A DNA stretch of 64,000 bases, taken from contig NC_080672.1 in the NCBI RefSeq assembly GCF_030247195.1, positions 14,012,001 to 14,076,000 of the forward strand. The letters run 5' to 3'. Every line of letters begins with the position of its first letter. The stretch's first letter is position 1. The position numbers were made by a program, and so were the translations under genes. Source of the stretch: Topomyia yanbarensis. Its lineage: Eukaryota > Arthropoda > Insecta > Diptera > Culicidae. The notes beneath the pieces were generated by a model. That model made no database searches and had not been told where the DNA came from. It saw nothing but the letters and a program-made list of their open reading frames with translations. Shown in pieces: positions 46,537 through 57,423 of this stretch.

Positions 46537-46825
46537 TTTTCATTCCTTTCTGCTACTAATGCTAGCATAACCAAAAAGAATATGCGTCTTTCTCCCACCA
46601 TCCATTTAGTGGCAAGTGTTGCCAAACAGATTTATAGATTTTAATCAATAACATTCCTACAATAGGCGAAGGAGATTTAATTTTTAACTATAATTATCAT
46701 AAAGAATCATTTGAAAATTTTCCACTCAAACGTTATTTCATTGCATATCATTAGATTTGAATTAACGTCCCAAAGTGCAATCATGACACTCCGGTTATGT
46801 CGCAGACAGTACCCAACAGTATATT
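46537..46825 (+). repeat. Local diverged tandem duplication, copy 2
   Basis: Same order of words as copy 1, at about 330 bases spacing at the left end and 300 at the right end, so copy 2 has lost some bases. A third partial copy of the right-hand word, TTATGTCGCAGACATTACCC, lies at 47161. Confidence 0.7.
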
Positions 46826-47880
46826 TTATAATGAATAATTTGGAATATTCCTCGCCCAAATTACCGAAAATTCTGATAATGATCCACTTAATTTTTTCTA
46901 CCGATTCTCTGTATCTTTGGCCGAAATCCCAAAAGCTGAGGTTTCAATAAACAATTTTTTTCCTGAGATCTCAGTGAAAGTGACATTTGATAGCTGAGAC
47001 TCGGAAAATATTTTACTGAAAACCAGCAAACAAATTTCACTATACTGAGATATCAGTTTCTAAATTTGACCCCATGGCTGTTGGGAAATGGCCGAGCCGC
47101 ATTGAATGTGTACCAATACATTTGAACTACCTGCTCCATAAGTATTCTACATCTTACCCGTTATGTCGCAGACATTACCCGCCCCTCTTTTTTGAGTACC
47201 AAACTGAGATCTTGTCTGTAGTCAGCAAGAGGGAAAAGCTTAAATTAATAATGATATAGCACCTTAATGCGGCATTCAATAAAAAGGGGACTGCCACAAT
47301 AAATCTAAATACAGGTCGCTGTGAAAAATGTACTCAACAAGAAAAAAAATCATGATGGAAAATCCTGCGGACACCTTCAAGAAAAAATGAAATGTCCCCG
47401 TCAAATATCAGTACAACGACTCCAAAGTCTCCAGTTAAACCACTTACTGCCATTCAACCAGAAACGAATGGTTAATTGGCAACGACTGCATCCAGTACTT
47501 TTGTACCAACAAGCAGTACCGTCTTATAGGAAGAAGACAATCACAAGATCTGAATGTATAATAAAATTGTATCATAAAATCATCGGATTTTATCCGGTTG
47601 TCCATATTGAGGACGTGTTGGAATTAGGTTTTACCATATTTCAGAAACCGAGTACAACTGCAAGCGCTGTTCAGCAATTGATCAAAGCCCAAAAAACCTT
47701 GACAAATTAGGGGAAACTCCAAAAATCAATGAAAGCAGAAATATTAGGATTTGTGCTAAGGAAGCAAGTGATCAATGGATTGAGAAATTCAATGATTGAA
47801 GGATTTGTGCATCTTCTGACGATGCCTAACATTTGTGCAGTCAAATTAAATGTTTAAATAAGTATAAAAAGATGTTGTGG
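46826..47880. other. Unassigned stretch with a partial third repeat copy
   Basis: Apart from the repeat word at 47161-47180 nothing was recognised. The 129-codon frame at 47321-47710 shows no known domain. Confidence 0.35.
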
Positions 47881-48110
47881 TCCTAGATTACCGGACTCCT
47901 GCATTCTTGGAATCTCTTTTGGAAATAAACTAGGAATTATTGGATTTGGTAGTTCTTGGTTTTTGGCATCCTGGATTCTAAAAGAAGAATTTGTAAAATC
48001 TGGATTTCTAGATTTTTGGATTCCTCTAAATGTTTGGTTTTTCCGAATTTTTGATCCCGCGATTGCTAGTTTCGTAGACTGAGATTCTGATTTTCTGCAG
48101 TTATCGATTA
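47881..48110 (+). repeat. Weak heptamer-periodic zone outside the clusters
   Basis: From about 47995, 7-base steps read GGATTTC, TAGATTT, TTGGATT, CCTCTAA, ATGTTTG, GTTTTTC, CGAATTT, TTGATCC, CGCGATT and GCTAGTT. The resemblance to the degenerate zones of cluster 2 is suggestive, but the run is short. Confidence 0.35.
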
Positions 48111-49049
48111 CTAATAAACTATTTATCAATTCCAGAATTATTGGAATTATTGGGTTTCCGTAATCTCGAAAGTACATCTGGAAACCAATATCCTAAAACT
48201 CCTACGTTTTATGTTTTGGTTTAAATACGGAAAAACTAATCTTTTCAAATATTTAAATCCGTGGCTCTTATATTTAACGAATTCAAATATTGAAGTCTTC
48301 TCACATACGAAAGCGTAGAAAAAAATTTGTTATATCCTGAATCAACAAATTTACGAATCCAGGATTCCAAGCTTCAATGACAAGAACATGCATATATTGT
48401 TAAAATTTACAAAGTAAGACAAACATAAAACAATTGTTGTAACACATCTTAAGCTAAAAAAAGCAAAGTGCGAACATTAACTAGGATATTATTTGCCTGA
48501 TTTAAACTGTTGGAATTTTCACAACTCACTGTGTACTTCGGAAAAACATCCCATCCGCCTAAGGCCAACATAGCGCGCAACAAATCTCATCAATCCACCA
48601 CCCGGTTTGCATCGTTGCGCACCAAAGCTAATTATGTTTAGTAACAATTTCCCACAAAACAAATTAGCAAGCATGTAAATATTGGCCTTAGGGCTCAACT
48701 AAGCACTTGTTTCTCGTCCCCATCGCCATCATCATCTGTCCACTATTCCCATAAATCCGCTGCAATATTGTATCCCAGGACCTGAGTAGTGCGTCACTCT
48801 GCTACTGTTTGCATGTGCAGCTAAAAGCATTAAACATTACGAAGGTAAACAGACACGCCCACGCTTTCGGAAAATCACCAACACAAAACAGTGGAACCGC
48901 GATTGCCGAGAGAGAGAGAGGAAGGAGAAGCGGAGGGGGAGAGTTGCAATAACACGCAAAACTAAGCACACACTCGATCAGTCCAGTCATCATCGACGTC
49001 GTCGGCGTCGTCGTCGTCATCGTTTCCAGAGTATGGCCTACTTGTTTGC
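48111..49049. other. Unassigned stretch
   Basis: No gene seen. A CGT/CGA triplet run occurs at about 48991-49022. Confidence 0.4.
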
Positions 49050-49052
49050 TTA
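49050..49052. repeat. Target-site duplication TTA, left
   Basis: Repeated at 49315-49317 on the other side of the element. Confidence 0.7.
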
Positions 49053-49314
49053 GGGACCATTCATAAATTACGTAACGCTTTTAGGGGGGGGGAGGGGGTA
49101 CGACAAGTTGTGACAATTTGTGACATAGGGGGGAGGGGGTGTTAACTAGATCGTTACGTAACATATTTTCATCGAAGCAAAAAATATTTTTTCTTGGAAT
49201 TTGTTACGTAACAGGGGAGGGGGGGATGGAAAAATTTGTGACAATTTGTTACATAGGGGGAGGAGGGAGTCAATTTTGGGCAATTTTTGCGTTACGTAAT
49301 TTATGAATGGTCCC
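49053..49314. mobile_element. Short inverted-repeat element (MITE), GGGACC family
   Basis: Both ends carry the same inverted sequence: GGGACCATTCATAAATTACG from 49053, continuing TAACGC, and its exact reverse complement ending at 49314. The terminal repeats are about 26 bases. The 3 bases TTA occur at 49050-49052 and again at 49315-49317, fitting a target duplication. The 262-base element has no coding capacity. Inside, a segment with GTGACAATTTGT.ACATAG and a G-rich tract is present twice. Three-base TTA duplications suggest mobilisation by a PIF/Harbinger-type transposase, which is inference. Confidence 0.85.
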
Positions 49315-49317
49315 TTA
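49315..49317. repeat. Target-site duplication TTA, right
   Basis: Matches 49050-49052. Confidence 0.7.
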
Positions 49318-49633
49318 TTCACGCATGTTCGATTTGGGAAAATGCGAAGAAAATTATGGAAACTGGAAGCGATATGGTTGCGGACGGCGACGGATGACTG
49401 CACTCGAGCGAACTACTGCTCCGGATTCTTCGATCTGCCCGGGAGGTACAGCTATAATTTATGCATGTAGGTCTCTGTGTTTAGAAGGGATTAATTATTA
49501 ATTTTATCTAAACTGTACGATCTTAAGCTTGGGTGGCTTGCTGCGATGGCAGCCGAATAATTTCTGTTGTATTTGCTGTGTGCTTCCTATGAAAACATTC
49601 CTCGGCGTCCGCAGAAGAGAACATCGTCATCAG

Positions 49634-50259
49634 CTAGTGGAAGCAATGGCTTGGGGCTACATTGGATAATGGGACATGGCCTTCTATATGGACAGATTCG
49701 CTGCCAAATTTAGTAATCTTGAATTCCGAGCCTGCGTCCGTCGACGTAAGGATCAATTCGTGGTTTGGTAAACTTTTCAAACCGAGCTTTGGCGTTCCGT
49801 CAGTGATGTAGTATTCAGAATGGGAGGCGACTAAAATGACATTCCTACGCTTCTGCGGTCTCTTAGCTAGGGTTTTGTACTCTTTCTCTTCCCAAAACGG
49901 TAAACAACACAATCCGGCAGAAGATATTAGTATCAGTATGTTCAGACTATCGACAGGCGGTTCCGTTCCCAGTATCTGAATCTGGGTCGTCAGGCATGTG
50001 CGCAGCTATGTAGGAGAGTTCGAAGTTCCTGAGATTTTTTTGATGGATTTAAACAAAGCGGCAATCTGTTTGCAATGTATTCAACCCTGATTTCTCCTAC
50101 GTTCTCAACAGTATATAGTTTTTCCCGACGATAATGGATTGGGACTGCGGGTGTGGGGAGTTTTCCTAACCAAATTTGATACCCTTCCTCGAAGCCGGAA
50201 GCGAGGATTAAATCGATTTCAAGCTGCTGCTTTTCTTGGAAGGATTTCGATGCATCCAT
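49634..50259 (-). pseudogene. Intronless coding segment of unknown family, interrupted by a frameshift
   Basis: Two minus-strand frames lie end to end. The first (50259 to 49990, 89 codons) starts MDASKSFQEKQQLEIDL and contains LPTPAVPIHYRREKLY and VGEIRVEYIANRLPL. The second (49912 to 49634, 92 codons from its first Met) is open upstream to about 49988 and contains RRNVILVASHSEYYITDG, STDAGSEFKITKFG and HIEGHVPLSNV. The composition is balanced and protein-like in both, unlike most frames in the window. A one-base shift near 49990 would join them into roughly 205 residues. No convincing intron is visible between them. I do not recognise the family. It could be a decayed retrocopy of a host gene, part of a mobile element, or a real gene with a sequencing error. 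Confidence 0.45.
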
Positions 50260-52574
50260 CGTTTATTTAGAATGTGCTACGAAAGCAGAACAATAATCTT
50301 TTGCTTCGGATGAATATCTTGAAAACTTATTACGATTGCTGTTTTAGTTTGGAAGTGATTCGAGAAGAAATTTTGATTACACTGACGCGCTCTTTTGATG
50401 GTTGATCACAGCAGGCGGGTAACTTCCGAAACGCGATTAGTACGAGCCAGGGCTACCAGTTATGCAGATTTTTAAGCACATATTCACATCTGATGTAGAT
50501 TTATTCAGAATACACATTATAAGGATTTGTACAGATTTGTGTCGGACGTTCCCTTTATGATTTTGTGGCAGTGAAGTGATCCGTTTTCCGTCTTTCAATA
50601 TTTCAAATTCAATCGCTTGCGCGCAATTTTACTGTCAGTATTTGGTTTGATTTCAAATGTGCGTTGTAGTTAAAAAGTGTTTCATTATAAATTGGACTTT
50701 GTTGGTAATACCTTCGGATTGTCAGTAATTTATGTCTATAAAGTGCAAGCCTGTTCCTATATTTTGAAAAGAAAAATGCCAAACGTTCCGACTTCGGCCT
50801 TTTTCCGTACGAAGTACCAGAGTTCTAATTTTAAAATAGATGATTCGATGTATTATGTTTGATTTCGACGATCTATTTGGAATACATTTACATTTATTTT
50901 CATCCGGATACATGAGACTATTTCACGATCGTCCTGTTGATCCAGAAACGCTATTAGCGCACCGAACAGTATATTTGAAAATTATATGGTATTTTATAGT
51001 CTCGATTATTGAAGTCATCTGCTATTGTGATTGTTCCACGATCTAGTCTGGATCCACGAACAGAATTTTTTTTATCTTGATGAAGTTTAACGAGATTGAT
51101 ACTGTTTACACAGAATGTTTGGAAATGTAAAAATAGTTGGAACGGGATAAATTGTGGGAGACTAAACGAGATGATGTTGATGTGTTGAATCTGCCGCCAA
51201 TGGCTGTAGTTGCTTTTAACAACACGGATAAAATTATACTAGCGAGCAACCTTCCTTGAAGGACCAAAAAGGGTTGGATCCATGAGAAGAAGTTCTTATG
51301 CGCATGCCATAGTGGCAGTCCTAAAGGACTAAGAATCTGGCAATAACATCTAGCCATTTTAGTAACCCAATTTACAATACTCGCTAAGGTACCACACTAA
51401 CCCTTGATCAGTCCGTAATACATTCCTATGGCTTTGCTACGGTAAATTGTACCGGATTGTAAAATTGTAGATTACCAAATCTATGATATAATTTACCGTA
51501 GCAGAAGCTATAATAAATTATAATAGGCACATTGAATATGTTGATACTCCAAGAATTTACGAGACAAAACAAGACTAGAAAAGCTACGTGGTAACTGGAA
51601 TTGAGACATTTTAAAAACAGAAGGACATACGGCTTTAACCGACTGTGAAGAGTCTTTTCGCCTCCTGGAATGAATTTGAGTATCTCGTTGTGCTTGTTGT
51701 AAGTACCATCGAATTCTTTGCGTTTATTGATGTGCCGCATTATAGCAATTATCAAAAATATTCATCGGACAGCGGAAACGGAGTTCACAATACTCAAATC
51801 AAATTTGTCCTAGATTGTTGTTTTAGATGAACGGCATACAAAAAATACACAAAATATCTTTTCGACTCCTAAACCGGTATTGGAAACTAGTTCACAAGTT
51901 TGTTTAAATATATCTGCGCTACCGAAATATTTGAAATGGCAAACTTACAAGAATATATAAAAGTACAAAATTAGGATAGAAAATTGAATCGGTAAGATGT
52001 CCTGTTGGTTCCACAGGACCCCACGGACTAGCTACTGCTCCGAACATCCTACGGTATCCCGAAGCGTACTGCGGAAGTTAGCTGATGCGCTATTGGATTT
52101 CCACAAAACGTTTACCGTAAGATTGTTAAATAGAAAATTTTAATAGTGTCCATTTAAGTTTGCAGAGTACTAGTATTTTTATCATTTGTCTATGCGCATT
52201 TTTTTATTTTTAAACCAATAATTTCTCACAAAAAGCTATACGAAATCGTCGTGTTTCAGCCGAAAACTCCATATGCAGTACAATTTTGGTATATGCACGA
52301 TCGTTTATTAACCGTTCCAGGGTTCAGTAATTTGATGCTCTGGAAGATGATTTTTAAAAACTCCTGACATGCGACACATTGAATAGAATCTACTCAATGG
52401 TTTATGAACAAAGTAACCAACATTTGCGATACTTTTCACATTTAAATCTCGGTGTTATGTTTTCTCATATCAACCGTTTTTCATTTAAATTAAGTAGGAT
52501 AGGAATGACGGGAATACCCAGCAAAAGTGTCCGGATTACTTCAAAGGTTATTGCGTTATTCACAGGTCACTGGA
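50260..52574. other. Unassigned DNA
   Basis: AT-rich, with short frames only (up to 109 codons, 51426-51755 minus) and no recognised domain. Confidence 0.4.
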
Positions 52575-52578
52575 TTAA

Positions 52579-52802
52579 TGTACACAGCAAAAAAAAATCT
52601 TGCAACTTTACATCTTGCCAGATGCCCATAAAAGGAGCGTCCCAATTCAAATACAATTACATTTAATTACATGTAAAAATGTGAGTTGCTCGCACAAAAT
52701 TTAATTTTACATATCAGAACATGTAAAATCCTAGTATCAGACAGAAAAATACGTCGCTACATTGTTTACGTCAAATGTAATTTTCATTTTTTCTAAGAGT
52801 GT
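52579..52802. mobile_element. Possible TTAA-flanked short inverted-repeat element
   Basis: TTAA occurs at 52575-52578 and 52803-52806. Between them lie 224 bases beginning TGTACACAGCAAAAAAAA and ending TTTTTTCTAAGAGTGT. The ends are only an imperfect inverted pair. Internally ACATGTAAAA occurs more than once together with the reverse-complement word TTTTACAT, and GTGAGTTGCTCGCAC is a near palindrome. There is no coding capacity. Similar TTAA-specific short elements are known in mosquitoes; assignment is tentative. Confidence 0.4.
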
Positions 52803-52806
52803 TTAA

Positions 52807-53649
52807 TTACTGATATACCGCAAGACAGGAACATCAAACAAATATTTTTGGTTCAATGAACTGGATTCTATAATCAATTTCTGGGTATTCTGGATACTTC
52901 CAAAAATGTTCAGTCTATGAATAGTTCATGCATACATAATTCGCATTTTTCGATAATCTTTCAAATTTCCTGTGATGGCGACTTCTGCTTATCAATCAGT
53001 CCGTTTTTGATCTAAACAGCTATTAAGAGATGGTAATGGGTTATGACATCCTGAATTGGGAAGCTTCCAATCCGCTGACATTTGGATTTCAGTTCTCAAT
53101 CTTAAGTTAGTCAAAAACTACTATAACTCGATGATTTTGCATTATTTGTCAGGATAAATTAATGCTTCTAATGAGCCATAAGAAAATTGATGCTCATTAT
53201 AGTAGCGATAAGAACAAATAGAAGCGGGGAACGTCGTATTCGCATTCTTTGCTAATAGTACTTGTTCAATAAACATCCGGAATAAAAGATGAAAACCCAG
53301 AAAACTAAAATTCGGGTTTTCTGTTTCCGCAATCTGAATGATCAGTTCGAATCAGATATATGATATTGATAATTTCTTCCTCCAACTGCAGCGTTTGCCG
53401 AATACGTGTCCATCATTTTGTAACTGGTCTAAACTGGAAACAATTTTTATCACGTACCATTGCAAGATGGCCTTGCTGGGACTTCAGAAGTTAATACTTT
53501 TCTGCGCTTTCTATGCCGATTTTTCCCGGTTTAAAAATACTTTACTGAACTTACATTCATACGATACAGTTTTATTGTGTCTGTTTTACCATATTCGAAC
53601 TATTGCTCTTTTTCCTTTTAGCTGTCTAATTTAAAATTCAAACCCATCA
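52807..53649. other. Unassigned DNA
   Basis: No gene supported; the 98-codon frame 53338-53634 has no recognised domain. Confidence 0.4.
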
Positions 53650-54650
53650 AACTACTTCTAAGAACTTCGAACATAATTTCACTACAAACGCGAGTACAAG
53701 TAGTTCCATGTTGGGAAGACTCGGATTCTTCGATACTTCCTGTAATTGGCTTTACTCGTACCTGTCTAGACGTAAAATGACTGTAAATATTAGAGACTGC
53801 ACGATATCATAATTTACTGCTAGCTCTGGAGTTCCACAGGGCAATCTTCTTGGGGGCCGCTCATAAACCACGTAGACTCATAAGGGGGACGGGGGGGTCT
53901 ATGTGGTTTATGAACGGTCCCTTGGTCCAATCATATTTTTGCGCTATCTGAAAGACAAATCGTTTGATAAAAGGTATAACATTATCGTTTGCCGATAACT
54001 TCAAACTAACATCCATCGACACTGAAGCCATGTAGTTTCAATTGGCTTCCCAAACACTCAGCTGTAAAGCTCGATTATACTATTCCGCAGACTGTTTTTT
54101 TAATGAAAATCGTCTGTTAAGCAGGTGGGAAGCCAACGAATTTTAAGCGACTCGTGTGCTATGGGGGACCCGATAAACTTACCCAGCTACCAAGCTCGAT
54201 GTAAGTTTATTTTTTATTGTACTTAGGTTGAGATATTGCGATCTACTCAATGTACACAACGTTCGCAATACGAATACCGGTACTTTGAATAGGATTTCTA
54301 TAGTTCAGTGCACACTAACTAAACGCTCCGGATAATTGTTTATTGTTCCACCTTTTTTTTCAGCTTTTAATGCTTTTCGTGCACGGTGTCGTTGGTACTA
54401 GAAAGCATACTGATCTTTTAGTATCAATCCTCATTTGTTCTTGACAATCCAGAAGAAACAGCTTGTCATTTGTTGTTTGTTTTGTTTGAAAGTATTTACA
54501 AGAAACTCACTAAATTCACTTCAGATGGCGTTCGAATCTGTTTCTTGTCGTATCTTGCTAAGATACGACAAGAAACTGGCTAGATTGTTTACTCTATGTG
54601 CCGTGACATCTGAATCAAATTGAGTTGTTTTTTATTGACTGCTGTTTTGA
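53650..54650 (+). mobile_element. Jockey-like reverse transcriptase fragment, interrupted by a MITE
   Basis: The sequence encodes LGRLGFFDTS, NWLYSYLSRRKMTVN and SSGVPQGNLLG, which is the conserved QG..LGP box of non-LTR reverse transcriptases. The box is split after LLG by the 69-base element at 53853-53921 and resumes as PIIF. Further on, in another frame, SFADNFKLTSIDTEAM (about 53982-54030) corresponds to the catalytic FADD box with the second Asp changed to Asn. The stretch at 54430-54650 reads like a C-terminal tail but is weaker. Stops, frameshifts, the insertion and the altered catalytic box all mark it as dead. Confidence 0.75.
53853..53921. mobile_element. 69-base MITE of the GGGACC family inserted in a reverse transcriptase
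   Basis: The left end GGGGCCGCTCATAAACCACG and the reverse complement of the right end, GGGACCGTTCATAAACCACA, match at all but a few positions over about 27 bases. TTG occurs at 53850-53852 and 53922-53924. The ends resemble those of the element at 49053-49314, so both belong to one family. At 69 bases it is little more than its two ends plus a G-rich loop. Confidence 0.85.
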
Positions 54651-57405
54651 AGAGCGGCTTGCTACACGTAGCTAACAAGGATGGCGGGAAATAACAGTGT
54701 CCCAAAGAAAGTTCCCGGTTAGATTGTAAATTATTATAATGCCACCCTGAATAGTCCAACATAATCCAAGCAGTTTGATTTTTTCAGGACAATTAAGTTG
54801 CTCAAGGAAATATACGTCAAAAATTCTATAATAAGTAATTTTATTGACATAACAGCAGAATTTATTTAGAATATGAACAGGATTTCCGGGTACGCGTTAA
54901 AAACTAAAATTCTCATAACTACGGATGTTGTGGTTTCAGGAAATCGTCTTCGTCTCGAACTTTGTTGAGATGAACCGGTACTTGGCATGTCCCAAGCATG
55001 TGCTTATATTCATCAATCTCAATTGATTCCTAGCAATATGGCAATCATGTTGAAATTTCCCCAGAAGACTGCTTCTTATTATTATGGAAATATCTGATGG
55101 CCTGACCCCGGATCTCGTGTTCATTCAAGATGCAACGAGGACCTTCGTGAGGAGAGTTCCGGAGTCAAATTATTGAAAAGATTTCGAGACAATACAGAGA
55201 GCTGTCAACTGTGTCAACTCATATTGTTAGTGTTCTATTAGAATACACGAATAGTGTCCTGGTACCGAGGCATGCACCTGGAAATACGCTATTTCGGCTC
55301 CTTAGGAAACTTCATTGAAATACAGAAGTGTTAAGTAAAACCGATGGAGTTTCACAGTTTAAGAGCCTTTTTTTATTTTTCTGATCCTCTAAGAAATATG
55401 CTGCTGGATGAATCATCCAATATTTAACTCATCCGTCAAAGTCCCATAAGCACATGGGAAATAACTGTTGTGCATTCTGGTACATTTCACACTATACTGA
55501 ACGCTCACATGCGTAAAAAGTGATGGAATTCTTGTTTTCTTCGCTATGCTGTATTAGCATTTTCCCTCTTGCTTTCTCTTTCGCCATTAAATCTGGAAAT
55601 GTTCCCGGAAGAAGTCAAAATATTACTATGGTTTCCTCGACAGCTCCCAATATGAGCCAAAATCGGAAGAAAGCTAGCATCTCGAGAAGCGCTGGGATCA
55701 AGAGACGTGCTCGCAATTGTGTTGGCTGGAATTGTTGCTTCAGATGTGCTTTTCAAGGTGGCCCACAATCAGGTACAAAAAGTGGCCTAGTGGGTTGATC
55801 ATACTTTCCTAATGATTTCACATTTTTCCTAGTTACTGGTATCACAATTTTTTGTACAATAAACAACAACTCTAGGACTTAGTTTATGCATTTTTACTGC
55901 CTTTCTATAGTTTTAATGGAAAAAATCAATCACTAAAATTTTGATAAATCAATTTTAGCTGTTGTGTACTGCACAGAGAATTTGGATCGGAAGTGCACTC
56001 AAAAGCTAGCTAACGGTACAAAATTTTACAGCCGGGGACACTCTCTTACAAAAATATCTAAATGTTCAAAAAGCTAGTTCCATCCCTTCTTAAAACAATC
56101 GGAAAAATGCTTCTAGTTTGCATCTAAAGCAGGCCATAATCATTATTTATTCGGAATCTAGTGCTATATATGGAGGGATTTATTACACTTTTTCTTTCAC
56201 ATTTTTATGGTATCTCTGGTGTTCGAAACAAGTATCTATCTAAAGATGATATCCGAAAAGTTTCGGATAATGTTTGAAATTATGAATTCGAAGTGAATAA
56301 TTCCAGTATAATTCAAAAATTTTGTAGAAGAAAATAATTAAAGATTTTTTGTAAACATCCAAAAATACAAGTAAAACTATTGAAAAACTAGCTGGCATCG
56401 CTGCAGACTCTGGAACTCATGCAATCCTCTATTCTTATATCCAATCGCAGCAACCTTCACCTTCGACCCGTTGCGTAGCTACGCGTCGGTTCAAATTCTC
56501 CCTAACCTGTATGACCACTGGACACATCTATTAAATCCGCCTCATTGAATCCGAACTTGGCCAACAATTCACATTAACGCGAGACAATAGGAAAAGGGCT
56601 AATCTTTGCCCGTGCAGACTCGATTAGCTCGACTCTCGTCCATACACTACCAACGCAGATACGGGCAATAAAATTAATATGATTATAGTCCGTCATAACC
56701 AGCAATTTCATTGCTCTGTTCATGGTCCCCAACCGTTTTCCCCAGCACCAGTAAAGAGCCAACCAGCTAGCTAGCCAAGTTACGACGAATCGGTAAAGTG
56801 AGACACAAAACAAGACACTTCCAGACGATTGCCGCGATGCTGGATGGGACAAAAGGCACACACCGCGTCATGAATTGAAATGTGCGAATAATTTACACCC
56901 ATCCAAGCAGGCTGGCATGCGGCGGCATCGGCAGCGGCAGCGGCGATGATTGCCAATTCCAAGCCGACAAAACCGCAATCCAAGTGTGATGCAATGTGTT
57001 AAACCCAAGACGCTATCCGAACCCGCCGCGCTCGGTCGGTACTTTCTTCACCTCTAAACCCCAGACAGTCCGACAAGTTGGGTGGTTGGAGGTGTACGGC
57101 GGGAGAGACCAGTTGAAAGAGCTCAGACTGACTGTAGCCCCCGTCCAACATATATGATCGGAAAGCCGAGACAGGAACTGCGGGAAGCCTCAAAAGTGTC
57201 GAAAGAGGCAAAATTAGCCTAATGCCACCAGCAGCATGAGCGCAGCTCGAGTATCCGGTAGTTTGATGGGGGAGGAGAAAATATTTCGCCTTATTACAAT
57301 GTTATTAGCAGGGTTTAAAGTTACCCAAAGAACATTAGCGTGTCCCCGACTACTGGTTGTTGGTGCGCAATATTTGAAACTGGAAATAGTTGCCGCAAGC
57401 GTCTC

Positions 57406-57423
57406 TACGTACGTACGTACGTA
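57406..57423. repeat. TACG tetramer microsatellite
   Basis: About four and a half TACG units; self-complementary. Confidence 0.75.

Noticed and set aside
55520..55798. Two opposing open frames of 74-92 codons
   Set aside because: Possibly a mobile-element remnant, but no motif could be assigned on either strand.
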